Shown here in pieces: positions 8,167 through 17,006 of a stretch of DNA of 64,000 nucleotides. The stretch lies in the NCBI GenBank assembly GCA_020354125.1, contig CP070643.1, positions 3,448,020 to 3,512,019 on the forward strand, written 5' to 3'. The notes under the pieces are model-generated. The model was not told the origin of the DNA. It saw only the letters and a list, made by a program, of their open reading frames with translations, and made no database searches. The position numbers were made by a program, and so were the translations under genes. The DNA is from Betaproteobacteria bacterium (GTDB taxonomy: Bacteria > Pseudomonadota > Gammaproteobacteria > Burkholderiales > Eutrophovitaceae). The stretch's first letter is position 1, and the number at the start of each line of letters is the position of its first letter.

Positions 8167-9432
8167 TCAAGCCACCTCGGTTCTCTCGAGAACGGCTGCA
8201 AAGAAGCCGTCACAGCCATGCTCGTCGGGCAGAACCCGGAAATAATGGCCGGTGTCCAGCTGAATGCGTTGCGCCTCCAGGACTGACTGACTATTCAACA
8301 GGCAGAACCTGCCGTTCTGCGACTCGAGAAAGGCTTCGACGATCTCCTCGTTTTCCGCGGCCAACAGGCTGCACGTCGCATAGACCAGACGCCCGCCCGG
8401 TTTCACCAGCTGGCTGCTGGCCTGCAGGACCCTTACTTGCGCCTTAACCCAGTCGCTTACCGAGGCGGGCGACTGTCGCCACTTCAGGTCGGGACTGCGG
8501 CGCAGAGTGCCAAGCCCGCTGCAAGGCGCATCTACCAGCACCCGGTCAACCTTGCCCGCCAGGCGTGCGATCCGCGGATCGTGCTCGCTGCCGATCAGTT
8601 GCGGATGCACATTGGCGAGCTGCGCGCGTTTGACCCTCTGCTTCAGTGCTTCTAGCCGCTTCGCGGACACGTCAAAGGCATAGAGCCGACCCTGATCCCG
8701 CATCATGGCGCCGAGCAGCAAGGTTTTGCCGCCGGTTCCGGCGCAGAAGTCGACCACCATCTGGCGCCTGGCAGGTGCCACCAGCAAGCCCAGTAGCTGA
8801 CTGCCTTCGTCCTGTATTTCGATCGCTCCGCTCAGATACAGCGGATTTTGATTTAGTGACGGCTTGCCTTCCAGCCGTACGCCAATCGGTGAGTACGCCG
8901 TTGGCCGTGCCGTGATGCCGCCGCGGGTCAACTCCTCGATCACGCCTTTTCTGTTTGCAATTAGTGTGTTGACGCGTAAGTCCAGCGGTGCCGGAGCAAG
9001 CAGCGCCTCGCTCAGGCGAAGCGCTTTGTCCTCGCCGAAATCTGACTGCAGGTTTTGCCAGAGCCAGTCCGGCAAAGACAGCCGAACGGCCGGCGGCAAG
9101 TTACTGGTCGAAACGCGTTCGACCTCGCGCAGCCACGCTTGGTCCGAGGGGGCGCCCACCGCTTCCACGGCGTTCAGCGGAAGACCTTGAAATTTCAGCA
9201 GGCTTGCCAGCACCAGTCGGCGCAGATCAGGCTGTGGAACGATTGCCTCGAGCAGCCGCTTGTGGCGAAGAATGCTGAATACCGTGTCACTGATGAAGTG
9301 CCGATCGTGGCTGCCCAACTGACGATTCTGCCGGAAGAACTCGGCCAAGATGGTGTCAGCAGGCCGGTCGAATTTGCATGCAAGTGCGGTGGCGTTGTTG
9401 GCTGAATCCAGTAACGCTCTGGACAGTCTCAC
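8167..9432 (-). CDS. RsmB/NOP family 16S rRNA (cytosine-5) methyltransferase
   Basis: 421 residues. The N-terminal NusB-like RNA-binding region (about 1-130) is followed by the SAM-dependent NOL1/NOP2/Sun domain. SAM motif I is 'VDFCAGTGGKT' (about 227-237). The catalytic and product-release cysteines are Cys304 in 'DAPCSG' and Cys354 in 'YATCSL'. It should make m5C in rRNA, position 967 if it is a true RsmB. The N-terminal region is less clearly NusB-like than in E. coli, so I give the family rather than a firm symbol. It lies 4 bp downstream of the DUF3108 gene and likely shares the purM-purN transcript. Confidence 0.88.
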   Translation of the reverse strand: MRLSRALLDSANNATALACKFDRPADTILAEFFRQNRQLGSHDRHFISDTVFSILRHKRLLEAIVPQPDLRRLVLASLLKFQGLPLNAVEAVGAPSDQAWLREVERVSTSNLPPAVRLSLPDWLWQNLQSDFGEDKALRLSEALLAPAPLDLRVNTLIANRKGVIEELTRGGITARPTAYSPIGVRLEGKPSLNQNPLYLSGAIEIQDEGSQLLGLLVAPARRQMVVDFCAGTGGKTLLLGAMMRDQGRLYAFDVSAKRLEALKQRVKRAQLANVHPQLIGSEHDPRIARLAGKVDRVLVDAPCSGLGTLRRSPDLKWRQSPASVSDWVKAQVRVLQASSQLVKPGGRLVYATCSLLAAENEEIVEAFLESQNGRFCLLNSQSVLEAQRIQLDTGHYFRVLPDEHGCDGFFAAVLERTEVA

Positions 9433-9436
9433 CGGA

Positions 9437-10153
9437 TCAGGGATAGCGGATCGAGGTTACTACCGATTCGAACAGCCTTCCTTTCTTGTCGGTGTAACGC
9501 ATCCGCACTGGTAGATAGTGCTGCTCCACCGCGACCCAGAATTCGAAGCTGCGCTTGCTGCTGGGGTCGAACCGTCTCTGGACATGGATTGTCTCGATTT
9601 CGCCCAATGCCGACTTGATCCGCTCGCGGCCGATAATGCGGTACTGATACTCCTTGATTCTGCGCCCATCAGTGACGTGGATGCTGAAGTTATCGGGGAT
9701 TTTCCCGGCAAAGGCGAAGGCATACGGCAGACTGACCATGTCAATCGAGCCTTTCGGCAGGTCGACGATCTGGTTCGATTCGCCATGAGTCAGCTGCAAA
9801 CGGTTGTTGGTCCAATCGAATTCCGCAGCCCGTATACCTTTCTTGCGGCCTCGTTCGATGAAGCTGACCGGTCTCAAGCCATCCTCGGTTATGGAGCCTT
9901 TACTTTCGCGTCGGATGGTATCGATGAACAAGGCGGCGATACCTTTCGGAACGGTGTCGCTGTAGACCTGATATTGCTTGCCGTCATGTTTGAGGCGCTC
10001 CTCGCCAACACCGAGCTTCATCTGTCCAAAGCTGATCTCGAACGTGATCTCGACCCGTTCGGGTGGTGCCGCCTGTGCCGCGCTGGCACCCAACAAGATG
10101 ATGCAGATGAGGAGGTAGCAGGCCAGTTTTAATGTGTTGCGATTTGCGCGCAT
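9437..10153 (-). CDS. DUF3108 domain-containing exported protein
   Basis: 238 residues from the ATG at 10153, one base after the purN stop (TGA C ATG). A longer in-frame start lies inside purN and is rejected. A Sec signal peptide (hydrophobic 'LACYLLICIILLGASAAQA') precedes the mature protein, so it is periplasmic or outer-membrane associated. The rest fits DUF3108: repeated beta-strands, 'DGLRPVSFIERGRKKGIRAAEFDW' (about residues 100-123) and a C-terminal 'YLPVRMRYTDKKG'. Function is unknown. In gammaproteobacteria it is typically found right after purN, as here. Confidence 0.9.
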   Translation of the reverse strand: MRANRNTLKLACYLLICIILLGASAAQAAPPERVEITFEISFGQMKLGVGEERLKHDGKQYQVYSDTVPKGIAALFIDTIRRESKGSITEDGLRPVSFIERGRKKGIRAAEFDWTNNRLQLTHGESNQIVDLPKGSIDMVSLPYAFAFAGKIPDNFSIHVTDGRRIKEYQYRIIGRERIKSALGEIETIHVQRRFDPSSKRSFEFWVAVEQHYLPVRMRYTDKKGRLFESVVTSIRYP

Positions 10154-10154
10154 G

Positions 10155-10793
10155 TCAACTCGTTTCAGTAGGCGATATGACCGCCTCGGGAAAGTGCAGT
10201 GTACTGTCAATTCGCACCTGGCTATCGTGCAGCGTGATCCGGTCTTCGAGAAACCATCGCACCGCCAGCGGAAAAATGCGGTGCTCCTGCTCGAGAACTC
10301 GTGCCGCAAGCGTGGCTTCATCATCTTCCGGCAGCACCGCAACGGCGGCCTGAATGATGATCGGGCCGTGATCCAGATCTGTGGTCACAAAATGCACGGT
10401 GCAGCCGTGCAGCCTGACGCCCTCATCAATGGCTCGCTGGTGCGTATTGACTCCGGGGAATGCGGGAAGTAGTGACGGGTGTATGTTCACAATGCGGCCC
10501 GCGAAGCGCAATACAAAGGCCTCGGTGAGAATGCGCATGAAGCCGGCCAGCACCACCAGATCCGGAGCAAACGAGTCAACCTCATTGGCCAACGCGGTGT
10601 CGAACGCGCCGCGGTCGGCAAAGTCCCGATGGTTGATGACGCGAGTCTCGATATCTTGCTCGCGCGCGTAGTTCAGGCCAGCCGCACTAGGGTTGTTGCT
10701 GACGATGGCAACGATTTTTCCAGGCAGGCCCGCTTCGAACAATGCGCGCATGTTGCTGCCTCGCCCGGATATCAGAATGACAACGCGTTTCAT
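10155..10793 (-). CDS. purN: phosphoribosylglycinamide formyltransferase (GART)
   Basis: 212 residues from the ATG at 10793; an upstream GTG would add 11 residues with no homology. It transfers formyl from 10-formyl-THF to GAR in de novo purine synthesis. 'ISGRGSNMRAL' is the phosphate-binding loop, 'VNIHPSLLPAFPG' carries the catalytic Asn and His, and the catalytic Asp is in 'TTDLDHGPII'. It follows purM by 45 bp across a gap of three 16-bp repeats, and precedes the DUF3108 gene by one base. Confidence 0.97.
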   Translation of the reverse strand: MKRVVILISGRGSNMRALFEAGLPGKIVAIVSNNPSAAGLNYAREQDIETRVINHRDFADRGAFDTALANEVDSFAPDLVVLAGFMRILTEAFVLRFAGRIVNIHPSLLPAFPGVNTHQRAIDEGVRLHGCTVHFVTTDLDHGPIIIQAAVAVLPEDDEATLAARVLEQEHRIFPLAVRWFLEDRITLHDSQVRIDSTLHFPEAVISPTETS

Positions 10794-10798
10794 GCTGC

Positions 10799-10846
10799 TC
10801 GTTCCATCACACAACCGGTTAATCACACGACCGTTTAGTCACAAAA
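10799..10846 (-). repeat. 16-bp degenerate tandem repeat array, 3 units
   Basis: Minus-strand units TTTTGTGACTAAACGG, TCGTGTGATTAACCGG and TTGTGTGATGGAACGA are exactly contiguous. The purM stop codon (TGA at 10839-10841) lies inside the first unit, and the last ends 5 bp before the purN ATG. The repeats therefore make up essentially all of the purM-purN spacer. Confidence 0.8.
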
Positions 10847-11885
10847 CGATAGTTTGCGCGTCGTCGCCGCGGCGCTCGCGTACCGTGCCGATGCGATAGA
10901 CGCTCTCGCCTTGATCGGTCAGCACGCCAGTCAGACGGTCCACGTCGTCCTCGGCTGCAATCAAAACCATGCCGATACCGCAATTGAATACCCGCAGCAT
11001 TTCCGCCGCGGCCACTTTGCCGCTGGTTTGCAGCCAGTCAAACACCGGCGGGCGCGGCCAGGCGTCATGGTGCAGCTCGGCGACCACGTCTCCGGGCAAC
11101 ACCCGCGGCACATTGTCTAACAGTCCGCCACCGGTAATGTGTGCCATCCCTTTGATATTTGTCTCCTTCATCGCCGCCAGCACAGCGTTGACGTAAATTC
11201 GTGTCGGTTCCAGCAGTGTTTCTCCTAACGTTTGGTCCCCATAAGCGGATGACAAATCCGAGCCAGTTTGTTCGACGATACGTCTGATCAACGAATAGCC
11301 ATTTGAATGTGGTCCGCTGCTGCCCAGGCCGAGTACAACGTCACTTGGCCGAATCGAAGAGCCGTCGATGATGGCCGTTTTCTCTACCGCGCCGACCACG
11401 AAGCCTGCGAGATCATAGTCGCCTTCTGCATACATCCCCGGCATTTCGGCGGTCTCACCACCGATGAGCGCGCAATTGGCAAGCTGACAGCCGCGCGCGA
11501 TGCCGCTGACGACCTCCGTTGCGACCTTCACGTCGAGTTTGCCGCAAGAGAAATAGTCGAGGAAGAACAACGGTTCTGCGCCTTGCACCAGAATGTCATT
11601 GACACTCATTGCGACCAGGTCGATGCCAATCGTGTCGTGTTTACCAATCTTCGATGCGAGCTTCAGTTTGGTGCCGACCCCGTCGGTGCCGGTGACCAGC
11701 ACCGGTCGCCGGTAGCGCTTCGGAATCTCGAACAACGCGCCGAAACCGCCGACACCGGCCAGCACACCCTCTCTTTTCGTGCTGCGCGCCAGCGGTTTGA
11801 TGTTCTCAACCAGTTGCTCTCCGGCATCGATATCGACACCGGCGTCGCGATAGGAAAGCTGCTTACTGTCTTTGCCGGAAGTCAA
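10839..11885 (-). CDS. purM: phosphoribosylformylglycinamidine cyclo-ligase (AIR synthetase)
   Basis: 348 residues, the usual length. It catalyses ATP-dependent ring closure of FGAM to AIR in purine synthesis. Signature stretches include '[18 protein letters not shown]' at the N-terminus, '[12 protein letters not shown]' and '[15 protein letters not shown]'. It is the first gene of a minus-strand run purM, purN, DUF3108, rsmB-like. It is divergent from hda across about 205 bp, the common gammaproteobacterial arrangement. Confidence 0.98.
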   Translation of the reverse strand: MTSGKDSKQLSYRDAGVDIDAGEQLVENIKPLARSTKREGVLAGVGGFGALFEIPKRYRRPVLVTGTDGVGTKLKLASKIGKHDTIGIDLVAMSVNDILVQGAEPLFFLDYFSCGKLDVKVATEVVSGIARGCQLANCALIGGETAEMPGMYAEGDYDLAGFVVGAVEKTAIIDGSSIRPSDVVLGLGSSGPHSNGYSLIRRIVEQTGSDLSSAYGDQTLGETLLEPTRIYVNAVLAAMKETNIKGMAHITGGGLLDNVPRVLPGDVVAELHHDAWPRPPVFDWLQTSGKVAAAEMLRVFNCGIGMVLIAAEDDVDRLTGVLTDQGESVYRIGTVRERRGDDAQTIVL

Positions 11886-12090
11886 GTTGAGTGCTTGTCC
11901 GCTTCGGGATACATTGAGCGTCCGATTCAGCGCAATAACCCCGTGCCAGTGGACGCCATTCGACGCTCGCGAATTTTACAAAAAAAATGAATATCATTCG
12001 CCCCGTTCCGGTTCTTATCGGTGTGCGCATGGTTCTCATTAACAACCCGGCTTGCATGCGAGTCGGACGAGCTGCGAAGGGCGGTCGCTG

Positions 12091-12768
12091 ATGCGACAAA
12101 TGGCGTTGTCACTGGCGCCGGCGCCAGCGCCGACGTTACGCAATTTTGTCCACGGCCGCAATGCCGAGTTGATGTCGCTGCTGAGCGCGCTTGCAAACGG
12201 TGCGCGCGCCGAGCGTTTCGTCTATATCTGGGGCGTGCGTGGTTGCGGCAAGACGCACCTGCTGCGAGCGATGGGTGCTGCGTTCGCCGAGCACAACGTC
12301 GCGACTGCCGTGTTCACTGGTGGCGAGCTGCAAGTCGATATTCCGCAGTGCGAAGTGATATTGGCTGACGACGTCGATCAGTTGACCGAATCGGACCAGG
12401 AGCGACTGTTCAACGTCTACAACAAGCAAAGAGATGGCGGTGGTGTTCTGATCGCGGCGGGCGCCGTACCTCCTGCGCGCCTTGAGTTGAGAAATGACCT
12501 GGTGACTCGTCTTGGCTGGGGCCTTGTTTACCAGGTTCATACGCTGTCGGATGAGGAAAAGATGGCGGCCATGATCGAACATGCGCGGGCCAGAGGTTTC
12601 AGTCTGAATCGGGAGGTAATCGACTATCTCCTCAAACGACAAGCGCGTGATCTCCCGGGGCTGCTTGGCATGCTGGACGCGCTCGATCGCTATTCGCTGG
12701 AGAGCAAGCGTGCCGTGACAATTCCGCTGGTGCGCGAGCTGCTGTCCGAGCCGCCGGCTGAGGGCTGA
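12091..12768 (+). CDS. hda: DnaA regulatory inactivator Hda
   Basis: 225 residues from the ATG at 12091. This start puts QMALSL at residues 3-8, which resembles the N-terminal beta-clamp-binding motif of Hda; a longer in-frame start upstream would bury it. The AAA+ core has Walker A 'GVRGCGKTH' (48-56), Walker B 'VILADDVDQL' and an arginine finger around 'DLVTRLGWG'. No DNA-binding helix-turn-helix follows, which separates Hda from DnaA. With the sliding clamp it stimulates ATP hydrolysis by DnaA to prevent re-initiation. It is followed by a 328-bp gap that contains a long 16-bp repeat array. Confidence 0.93.
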   Translation: MRQMALSLAPAPAPTLRNFVHGRNAELMSLLSALANGARAERFVYIWGVRGCGKTHLLRAMGAAFAEHNVATAVFTGGELQVDIPQCEVILADDVDQLTESDQERLFNVYNKQRDGGGVLIAAGAVPPARLELRNDLVTRLGWGLVYQVHTLSDEEKMAAMIEHARARGFSLNREVIDYLLKRQARDLPGLLGMLDALDRYSLESKRAVTIPLVRELLSEPPAEG

Positions 12769-13102
12769 TTGGGGTGCATTCCGGTACCATTATTTGGTTG
12801 AATTTTCGTGTCGTTGGCGCCCTTGCCGATTCGGCAATTCGGCTATACTGGTCCGGGGACGATGTCGTCACCGGTTATCGTCTCGGTGCTGTCGGTGAGT
12901 GGTGACATTTCTGACCGCCGCTAGTACTGATCGGGGCCAATACCGATTGAAGCGAGTACTGATCGGGGCTGGTACTGACCAGGTTGAATACGAACCGGCG
13001 CGAATATTGGCTGGAGCAAATACTGACTGACGCGATTCGGTTTTTTCCTCGTTATGGTCTGGCTGGTTGGTGCTGCGCCAGTGAGTCCTTGGGGGCGTGC
13101 TC
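12769..13102. other. intergenic region between hda and the HAD phosphatase gene
   Basis: No gene is supported here. The central and right part is the 16-bp tandem array. More decayed units may extend left to about 12845, where 'ATACTGGTCCGGGG' resembles the array consensus and is nearly in phase. Confidence 0.6.
12908..13035 (+). repeat. 16-bp degenerate tandem repeat array, 8 units
   Basis: Eight contiguous 16-mers, including GTACTGATCGGGGCCA, GTACTGATCGGGGCTG, GTACTGACCAGGTTGA and ATACTGACTGACGCGA, fit the consensus RTACTGAYYGGRGCGA. The period is exactly 16 with no indel across 128 bp. The first unit (12908-12923) and the seventh are the most diverged. It ends 61 bp before the next start codon. 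This is the longest array in the window. Confidence 0.9.
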
Positions 13103-13759
13103 GTGAGACTCACTCTGTTTGATCTGGACAACACCTTGCTGTCGGGCGACAGTGATTTCGAGTGGGCGCAGTTTCTGATTGAAAAGCGGGTCCTTGACCG
13201 CGAGGTCTACGAGGCGCGCAATCAGGAGTTTTTCGAGGCCTATAAGGCAGGCACACTGGATATCCACGAATTTCTCGACTTCCAGCTAAAACCTCTGTCC
13301 CGTCATCCGCGCGAGCAGCTTGACCAATGGCATGAGGAGTACATGGAGCAAAAGATCCTGCACATGATCTCGCAAAAGGCGCGCGACCTGGTCGATAGTC
13401 ACGCTGAAGATGCCCGTGTCATCGTGACCGCTACTAATAGCTTCGTTACCTGGCCGATCGCTCGAGAATTCGGCGTAGAGAACCTCATCGCAACCGAACC
13501 GGAGGAAGTCGACGGAGAGTTCACCGGCCGTGTCGATGGCACACCCGCATTCCGCGAAGGGAAGGTGGATCGGCTCAGGGAGTGGCTAGAAGAGCATGAC
13601 CTGAAGTGGGAGATGTTTGACGAAACCTGGTTTTACAGCGACTCGCTGAATGACCTGCCGCTGCTCGAGATGGTCAGTCATCCGATCGCAGTCGATCCGG
13701 ATGAAACCCTGAAGGAACATGCGCTGAAAGAGGGCTGGGAACTCATTAGTCTGCGCTGA
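13103..13759 (+). CDS. HAD-superfamily (subclass IB) phosphatase
   Basis: 218 residues from the GTG at 13103, preferred over a GTG 6 nt earlier because of spacing from GGGGG. HAD motif I is DLDNT with the nucleophile Asp at about residue 7. Motif II is the 'VTATNS' region, a conserved Lys is near 'REGKVDRL', and motif III is 'YSDSLNDLPLLE'. A helical cap lies between motifs I and II. It resembles SerB/CicA-type small-molecule phosphatases; the substrate is unknown. The gene ends 22 bp before the FecCD-type permease and may be co-transcribed with it. Confidence 0.88.
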   Translation: MRLTLFDLDNTLLSGDSDFEWAQFLIEKRVLDREVYEARNQEFFEAYKAGTLDIHEFLDFQLKPLSRHPREQLDQWHEEYMEQKILHMISQKARDLVDSHAEDARVIVTATNSFVTWPIAREFGVENLIATEPEEVDGEFTGRVDGTPAFREGKVDRLREWLEEHDLKWEMFDETWFYSDSLNDLPLLEMVSHPIAVDPDETLKEHALKEGWELISLR

Positions 13760-13781
13760 GTGTCCGCGAAAAGGCACCGAC

Positions 13782-14756
13782 TTGAACAACACGCGCAAGT
13801 TCGTTCTGGTCCTTCTTCTCGCGCTTGCGGCAGTGGCGGCCGGACTGGCAACGGGAAGTGTATCGCTTGACGCCGATCAATTGTTGTCCGCGTTCTTGAT
13901 GCGCGAGGGCGTCGCATCGGACATCGTATGGCAGTTGCGCGCGCCGCGCGTTTTTGCCGCGTTCGTTACCGGTGCTCTGCTTTCTATAGCAGGCTGCTTC
14001 CTCCAAACCCTGCTCCGAAACCCGCTCGCCGATCCCTACATATTCGGGGTGTCCAGTGGCGCAGCTGCCGGAATGCTCGCCGCGATGCTGCTCGGACTGA
14101 CCATGAATGTCGGTTATCTACTCGGTTTTGCCGGGGCGGCGGCGGTAGCCCTGTTAGTCGCGCTGCTGTCATACCGCGTTGCCGACTGGAATCCGTACCG
14201 CCTGCTGCTTACCGGAGTGATGGTCGCCGCTGGCCTGAACGCGGTGATCAGCCTGGTTTTGGTGCTAGCGCCATCGTACGCGGTAAAAGGCATGTTGTTC
14301 TGGCTGATGGGTGACTTGACTTATGCTGAACCGCCAGTCGGAGCTGGATTATTGTTGTGTTTTCTGTTTGTGCTGTCGATCGCGTTTGGCCCGGCTATGA
14401 ACGCTTTGGCGCTCGGGCGTCTCAAGGCGGCAAGCCTTGGCGTAGAAACGCGTCGACTCGAATACACCCTCTATCTGGGTGCCGCGGCGGCGACCGCGGC
14501 GGCGGTGATCACCGCCGGAACCATCGGATTCGTCGGGCTGGTTGTGCCCCACTTGATCCGGCTGTTCGGTGTACACGATCATCGCTTGCTTGTGCCGTTG
14601 GCGGCGCTTGCGGGTGGCAGCCTGGTCATCTTCGCGGATACGGTCGCGCGCAGCGCGTGGGCGCCCGTCCAGCTGCCCGTGGGCATTCTCACGGCGCTTG
14701 TCGGTGTGCCGGTGCTGCTGTTGCTGTTGGGAAGGCAGGCCGATGCTGCACGCTGA
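13782..14756 (+). CDS. FecCD/BtuC family ABC transporter permease
   Basis: 324 residues, started at a TTG 22 bp after the HAD gene. It has about ten transmembrane helices and the family signature 'LSIAGCFLQTLLRNPLADPYIFGVSSGA' (about 65-92). A coupling 'GTIGFVGLVVPHLIRLF' lies near residue 250. Such permeases import iron-siderophores, haem or cobalamin from the periplasm. The cognate ATPase gene starts 14 nt before this one ends. No periplasmic binding protein or TonB-dependent receptor lies nearby, so the ligand cannot be assigned. Confidence 0.93.
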   Translation: MNNTRKFVLVLLLALAAVAAGLATGSVSLDADQLLSAFLMREGVASDIVWQLRAPRVFAAFVTGALLSIAGCFLQTLLRNPLADPYIFGVSSGAAAGMLAAMLLGLTMNVGYLLGFAGAAAVALLVALLSYRVADWNPYRLLLTGVMVAAGLNAVISLVLVLAPSYAVKGMLFWLMGDLTYAEPPVGAGLLLCFLFVLSIAFGPAMNALALGRLKAASLGVETRRLEYTLYLGAAAATAAAVITAGTIGFVGLVVPHLIRLFGVHDHRLLVPLAALAGGSLVIFADTVARSAWAPVQLPVGILTALVGVPVLLLLLGRQADAAR

Positions 14757-15528
14757 AGCGGTTGACGTTCGCATAGATGGCCGCGTACTTGTCCGCGGCC
14801 TTGACCTGCTTGTTGCCAGCGGTGAACGCTGGGGGGTGCTAGGACGAAACGGAGCCGGTAAATCAACCCTGTTGCATGTGCTCGCCGGTTTGCGATCCGC
14901 AGATGGTGGCCGGGTGCTGATCAACGGGGAGCCCGTCGCCGCGATGCCCCGTCGCCAGGTGGCACGCCATATCGGTGTTCTGCTGCAGGAGGAAACCCGC
15001 GATTACTGGGGCAGCGCACATGACTATGCAACACTTGGCCGCTACCCGCATCAGCGCGGGCTGTTCGGCCCTGCGCAGCGTGATCGCGAGATTGTGGAAG
15101 GTGCGCTGGTGGCGATGGACCTGGATGCACTCGCCAATCGCGCCTATCGCTCACTTTCCGGAGGTGAGCGTCAGCGCGCCCGCCTGGCGGCACTATTCGC
15201 ACAACAGCCGGCGTGCTATTTGTGTGACGAGCCGTTGCAGCAACTCGATCTCCCGCACCAGGTTGCTTTTCTGGAGTGGATAAGCAGTGAAACGCGTCAT
15301 CGAGGTCGCGCCTGCGTCATGGTGTTGCACGACCTGGTGTTGGCGCATCGCTATTGCGACCGTCTACTGTTGTTATTCGGCGATGGAAGCTATTCCGAGG
15401 GAAGTCGTGACGATATGATGACCGAGGAGAATTTGCGCCGGCTCTACGGATTTCCTGTCCAAGTGCGGATGATTGGCGAAGACTCGGTTTTTCTTCCGGT
15501 AAGGCCTGGCGGTGAAGCAAAGTTATAA
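14743..15528 (+). CDS. ABC transporter ATP-binding protein, FecE/BtuD-like
   Basis: 261 residues from the ATG at 14743, which overlaps the permease end by 14 nt; much longer in-frame starts lie inside the permease and are rejected. It has Walker A 'GRNGAGKST', Q-loop 'GVLLQEE', signature 'LSGGERQRARLA' and Walker B 'ACYLCDEPLQQLD'. The Asp-Glu of Walker B is present although the preceding Cys is unusual. The switch His is in 'VLHDLVL'. It energises the adjacent FecCD-type permease at the inner membrane for uptake of an iron chelate or corrinoid. Confidence 0.93.
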   Translation: MLHAEAVDVRIDGRVLVRGLDLLVASGERWGVLGRNGAGKSTLLHVLAGLRSADGGRVLINGEPVAAMPRRQVARHIGVLLQEETRDYWGSAHDYATLGRYPHQRGLFGPAQRDREIVEGALVAMDLDALANRAYRSLSGGERQRARLAALFAQQPACYLCDEPLQQLDLPHQVAFLEWISSETRHRGRACVMVLHDLVLAHRYCDRLLLLFGDGSYSEGSRDDMMTEENLRRLYGFPVQVRMIGEDSVFLPVRPGGEAKL

Positions 15529-15588
15529 TCCGCCACTTTTCATTGAACGGTTTGCATCACTAATGACCGCGACGAATCGGCGACACAA

Positions 15589-16938
15589 ATGATTCGAAAG
15601 TTGTTGCTGCGACTTGTCAATGGCCCTTCGCGGCCGTCTGCACCCCGGGTTATTTCTCATTCCCGGCATGGCGTGTCGCGCCACGCCATCAGCGCATGCG
15701 CCCGGCGGGTGACATCGACGCTGCAGGCCGAGGGATTTGACGCCTACGTTGTCGGCGGCGCGGTACGTGACCTTCTGCTTGGCCGCGAGCCCAAGGATTT
15801 TGATGTTGCCACCAACGCGACGCCGGAGCGTGTGCGTGGTTTGTTTCGAAGGTCACGCATCATTGGCCGGCGCTTTCAACTAGTGCACGTGCTTTGCGGG
15901 CGCGAGGTGGTGGAGGTTTCGACCTTTCGTGGTAAACACGCAGGTGTTGACAGCGAGCGCGGTGCCACCGATGAGCATGGGCGCATTTTGCGCGACAACG
16001 TATTCGGTACCCGCGAAGAAGATGCGGTGCGTCGCGATTTCACTGTCAACGCTTTGTTCTACGATCCTTCGAGCGAAGAAATCATTGACTATTGCGGCGG
16101 CCTCGCCGATCTCAAGGATCGGAAACTGCGCATCATTGGTGACGCCGAGGCACGTTATCGGGAAGACCCGGTACGAATGCTCAGAGCGGTTCGTCTCGCC
16201 GCGAAACTCGACCTGGAAATTGAACACGGTACGCGTGCGCCTATTCCCGAACTCGCAGATTTGCTCGAGAGCGTTCCACCCTCTCGGCTATTTGAAGAAA
16301 TGCTCAAGCTGCTATTATCCGGCGGCTCGGCTCAGTGCGTTCAACAGCTGCGTGCGCTCGGTCTTCACCATGGATTGCTGCCGATGCTCGATGTCATACT
16401 CGAGCAACCCCTGGGTCAGCGATTTGTTATGCTGGCCTTACAACGCACCGACGAGCGCGTGCGTAATGACAAGCCGGTATCTCCGGGTTTTCTTTTTGCC
16501 GCTTTGCTATGGCATGAAGTATTGTCCGCTTGGCGCAATGGGGAAGCTGCTGGCAAAAGCACCATGCTCGCCTTGTTCGAAGCGATTGATCGGGTGATCG
16601 AAGAACAGTCCGCGAACCTGGCCATACCGCGCCGTTTCAGCTCTGACATGCGGGAGATCTGGATATTGCAGGCGCGGTTGCTCAATCGTTCCGGCCGGCG
16701 TCCTTTCGCGCTGCTCGGCAATCCGCGTTTCCGCGCAGCTTATGATTTCTTGCTGTTGCGTTGCGAGAGCGGGGAACTGGATATGGAGATTGGTGAATGG
16801 TGGGAGCGATTCCAGCACGCGGGCGAGGAGGAACGCAGGAGCATGTTGCTTCCCGGCACCGGTGGCCGTCGCCGCCGCCGTCGTCGCAAGAAGCCAAAGT
16901 CGCGAGCCAGCGATGACGTCGCACCGGGTCAACAATAG
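15589..16938 (+). CDS. pcnB: polynucleotide adenylyltransferase (poly(A) polymerase I)
   Basis: 449 residues. The class II nucleotidyltransferase core has 'VVGGAVRDLLLGREPKDFDVAT', with catalytic Asp70 and Asp72. The RNA-binding neck follows ('GDAEARYREDPVRMLRAVRLAAKL'). The C-terminus is a run of arginines and lysines (about 425-440), which is typical of PcnB rather than CCA-adding enzymes. It adds 3' poly(A) to RNA and promotes decay. It heads the operon with folK, the deoxynucleoside kinase, panB and panC. Its stop codon lies inside the first unit of a tandem repeat array. Confidence 0.95.
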   Translation: MIRKLLLRLVNGPSRPSAPRVISHSRHGVSRHAISACARRVTSTLQAEGFDAYVVGGAVRDLLLGREPKDFDVATNATPERVRGLFRRSRIIGRRFQLVHVLCGREVVEVSTFRGKHAGVDSERGATDEHGRILRDNVFGTREEDAVRRDFTVNALFYDPSSEEIIDYCGGLADLKDRKLRIIGDAEARYREDPVRMLRAVRLAAKLDLEIEHGTRAPIPELADLLESVPPSRLFEEMLKLLLSGGSAQCVQQLRALGLHHGLLPMLDVILEQPLGQRFVMLALQRTDERVRNDKPVSPGFLFAALLWHEVLSAWRNGEAAGKSTMLALFEAIDRVIEEQSANLAIPRRFSSDMREIWILQARLLNRSGRRPFALLGNPRFRAAYDFLLLRCESGELDMEIGEWWERFQHAGEEERRSMLLPGTGGRRRRRRRKKPKSRASDDVAPGQQ

Positions 16939-17006
16939 AACCGGGGCAACAATAAAATTGGCTCAAACATAAACCGGTGTCAAACATGAACTCGGTGCAA
17001 ACGTGA
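16923..17006 (+). repeat. 16/17-bp degenerate tandem repeat array, 5 units
   Basis: Units ACCGGGTCAACAATAGA, ACCGGGGCAACAATAAA, ATTGGCTCAAACATAA, ACCGGTGTCAAACATGA and ACTCGGTGCAAACGTGA run without interruption. They start in the last codons of pcnB (TAG at 16936-16938 is part of unit 1) and end on the folK start codon. The entire pcnB-folK spacer is repeat. Confidence 0.85.

Noticed and set aside
11986-11998. AATGA ATA TCATT palindrome in the purM-hda intergenic region as a possible Fur or other operator.
   Set aside because: Only a 5-bp arm with AT-rich context; it does not match the 19-bp Fur box layout, and neither neighbour is an iron gene.
12908-13035. CRISPR array interpretation of the intergenic repeats.
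   Set aside because: Units are 14-18 bp and directly contiguous, with no unique spacers of similar size and no cas genes in the window.
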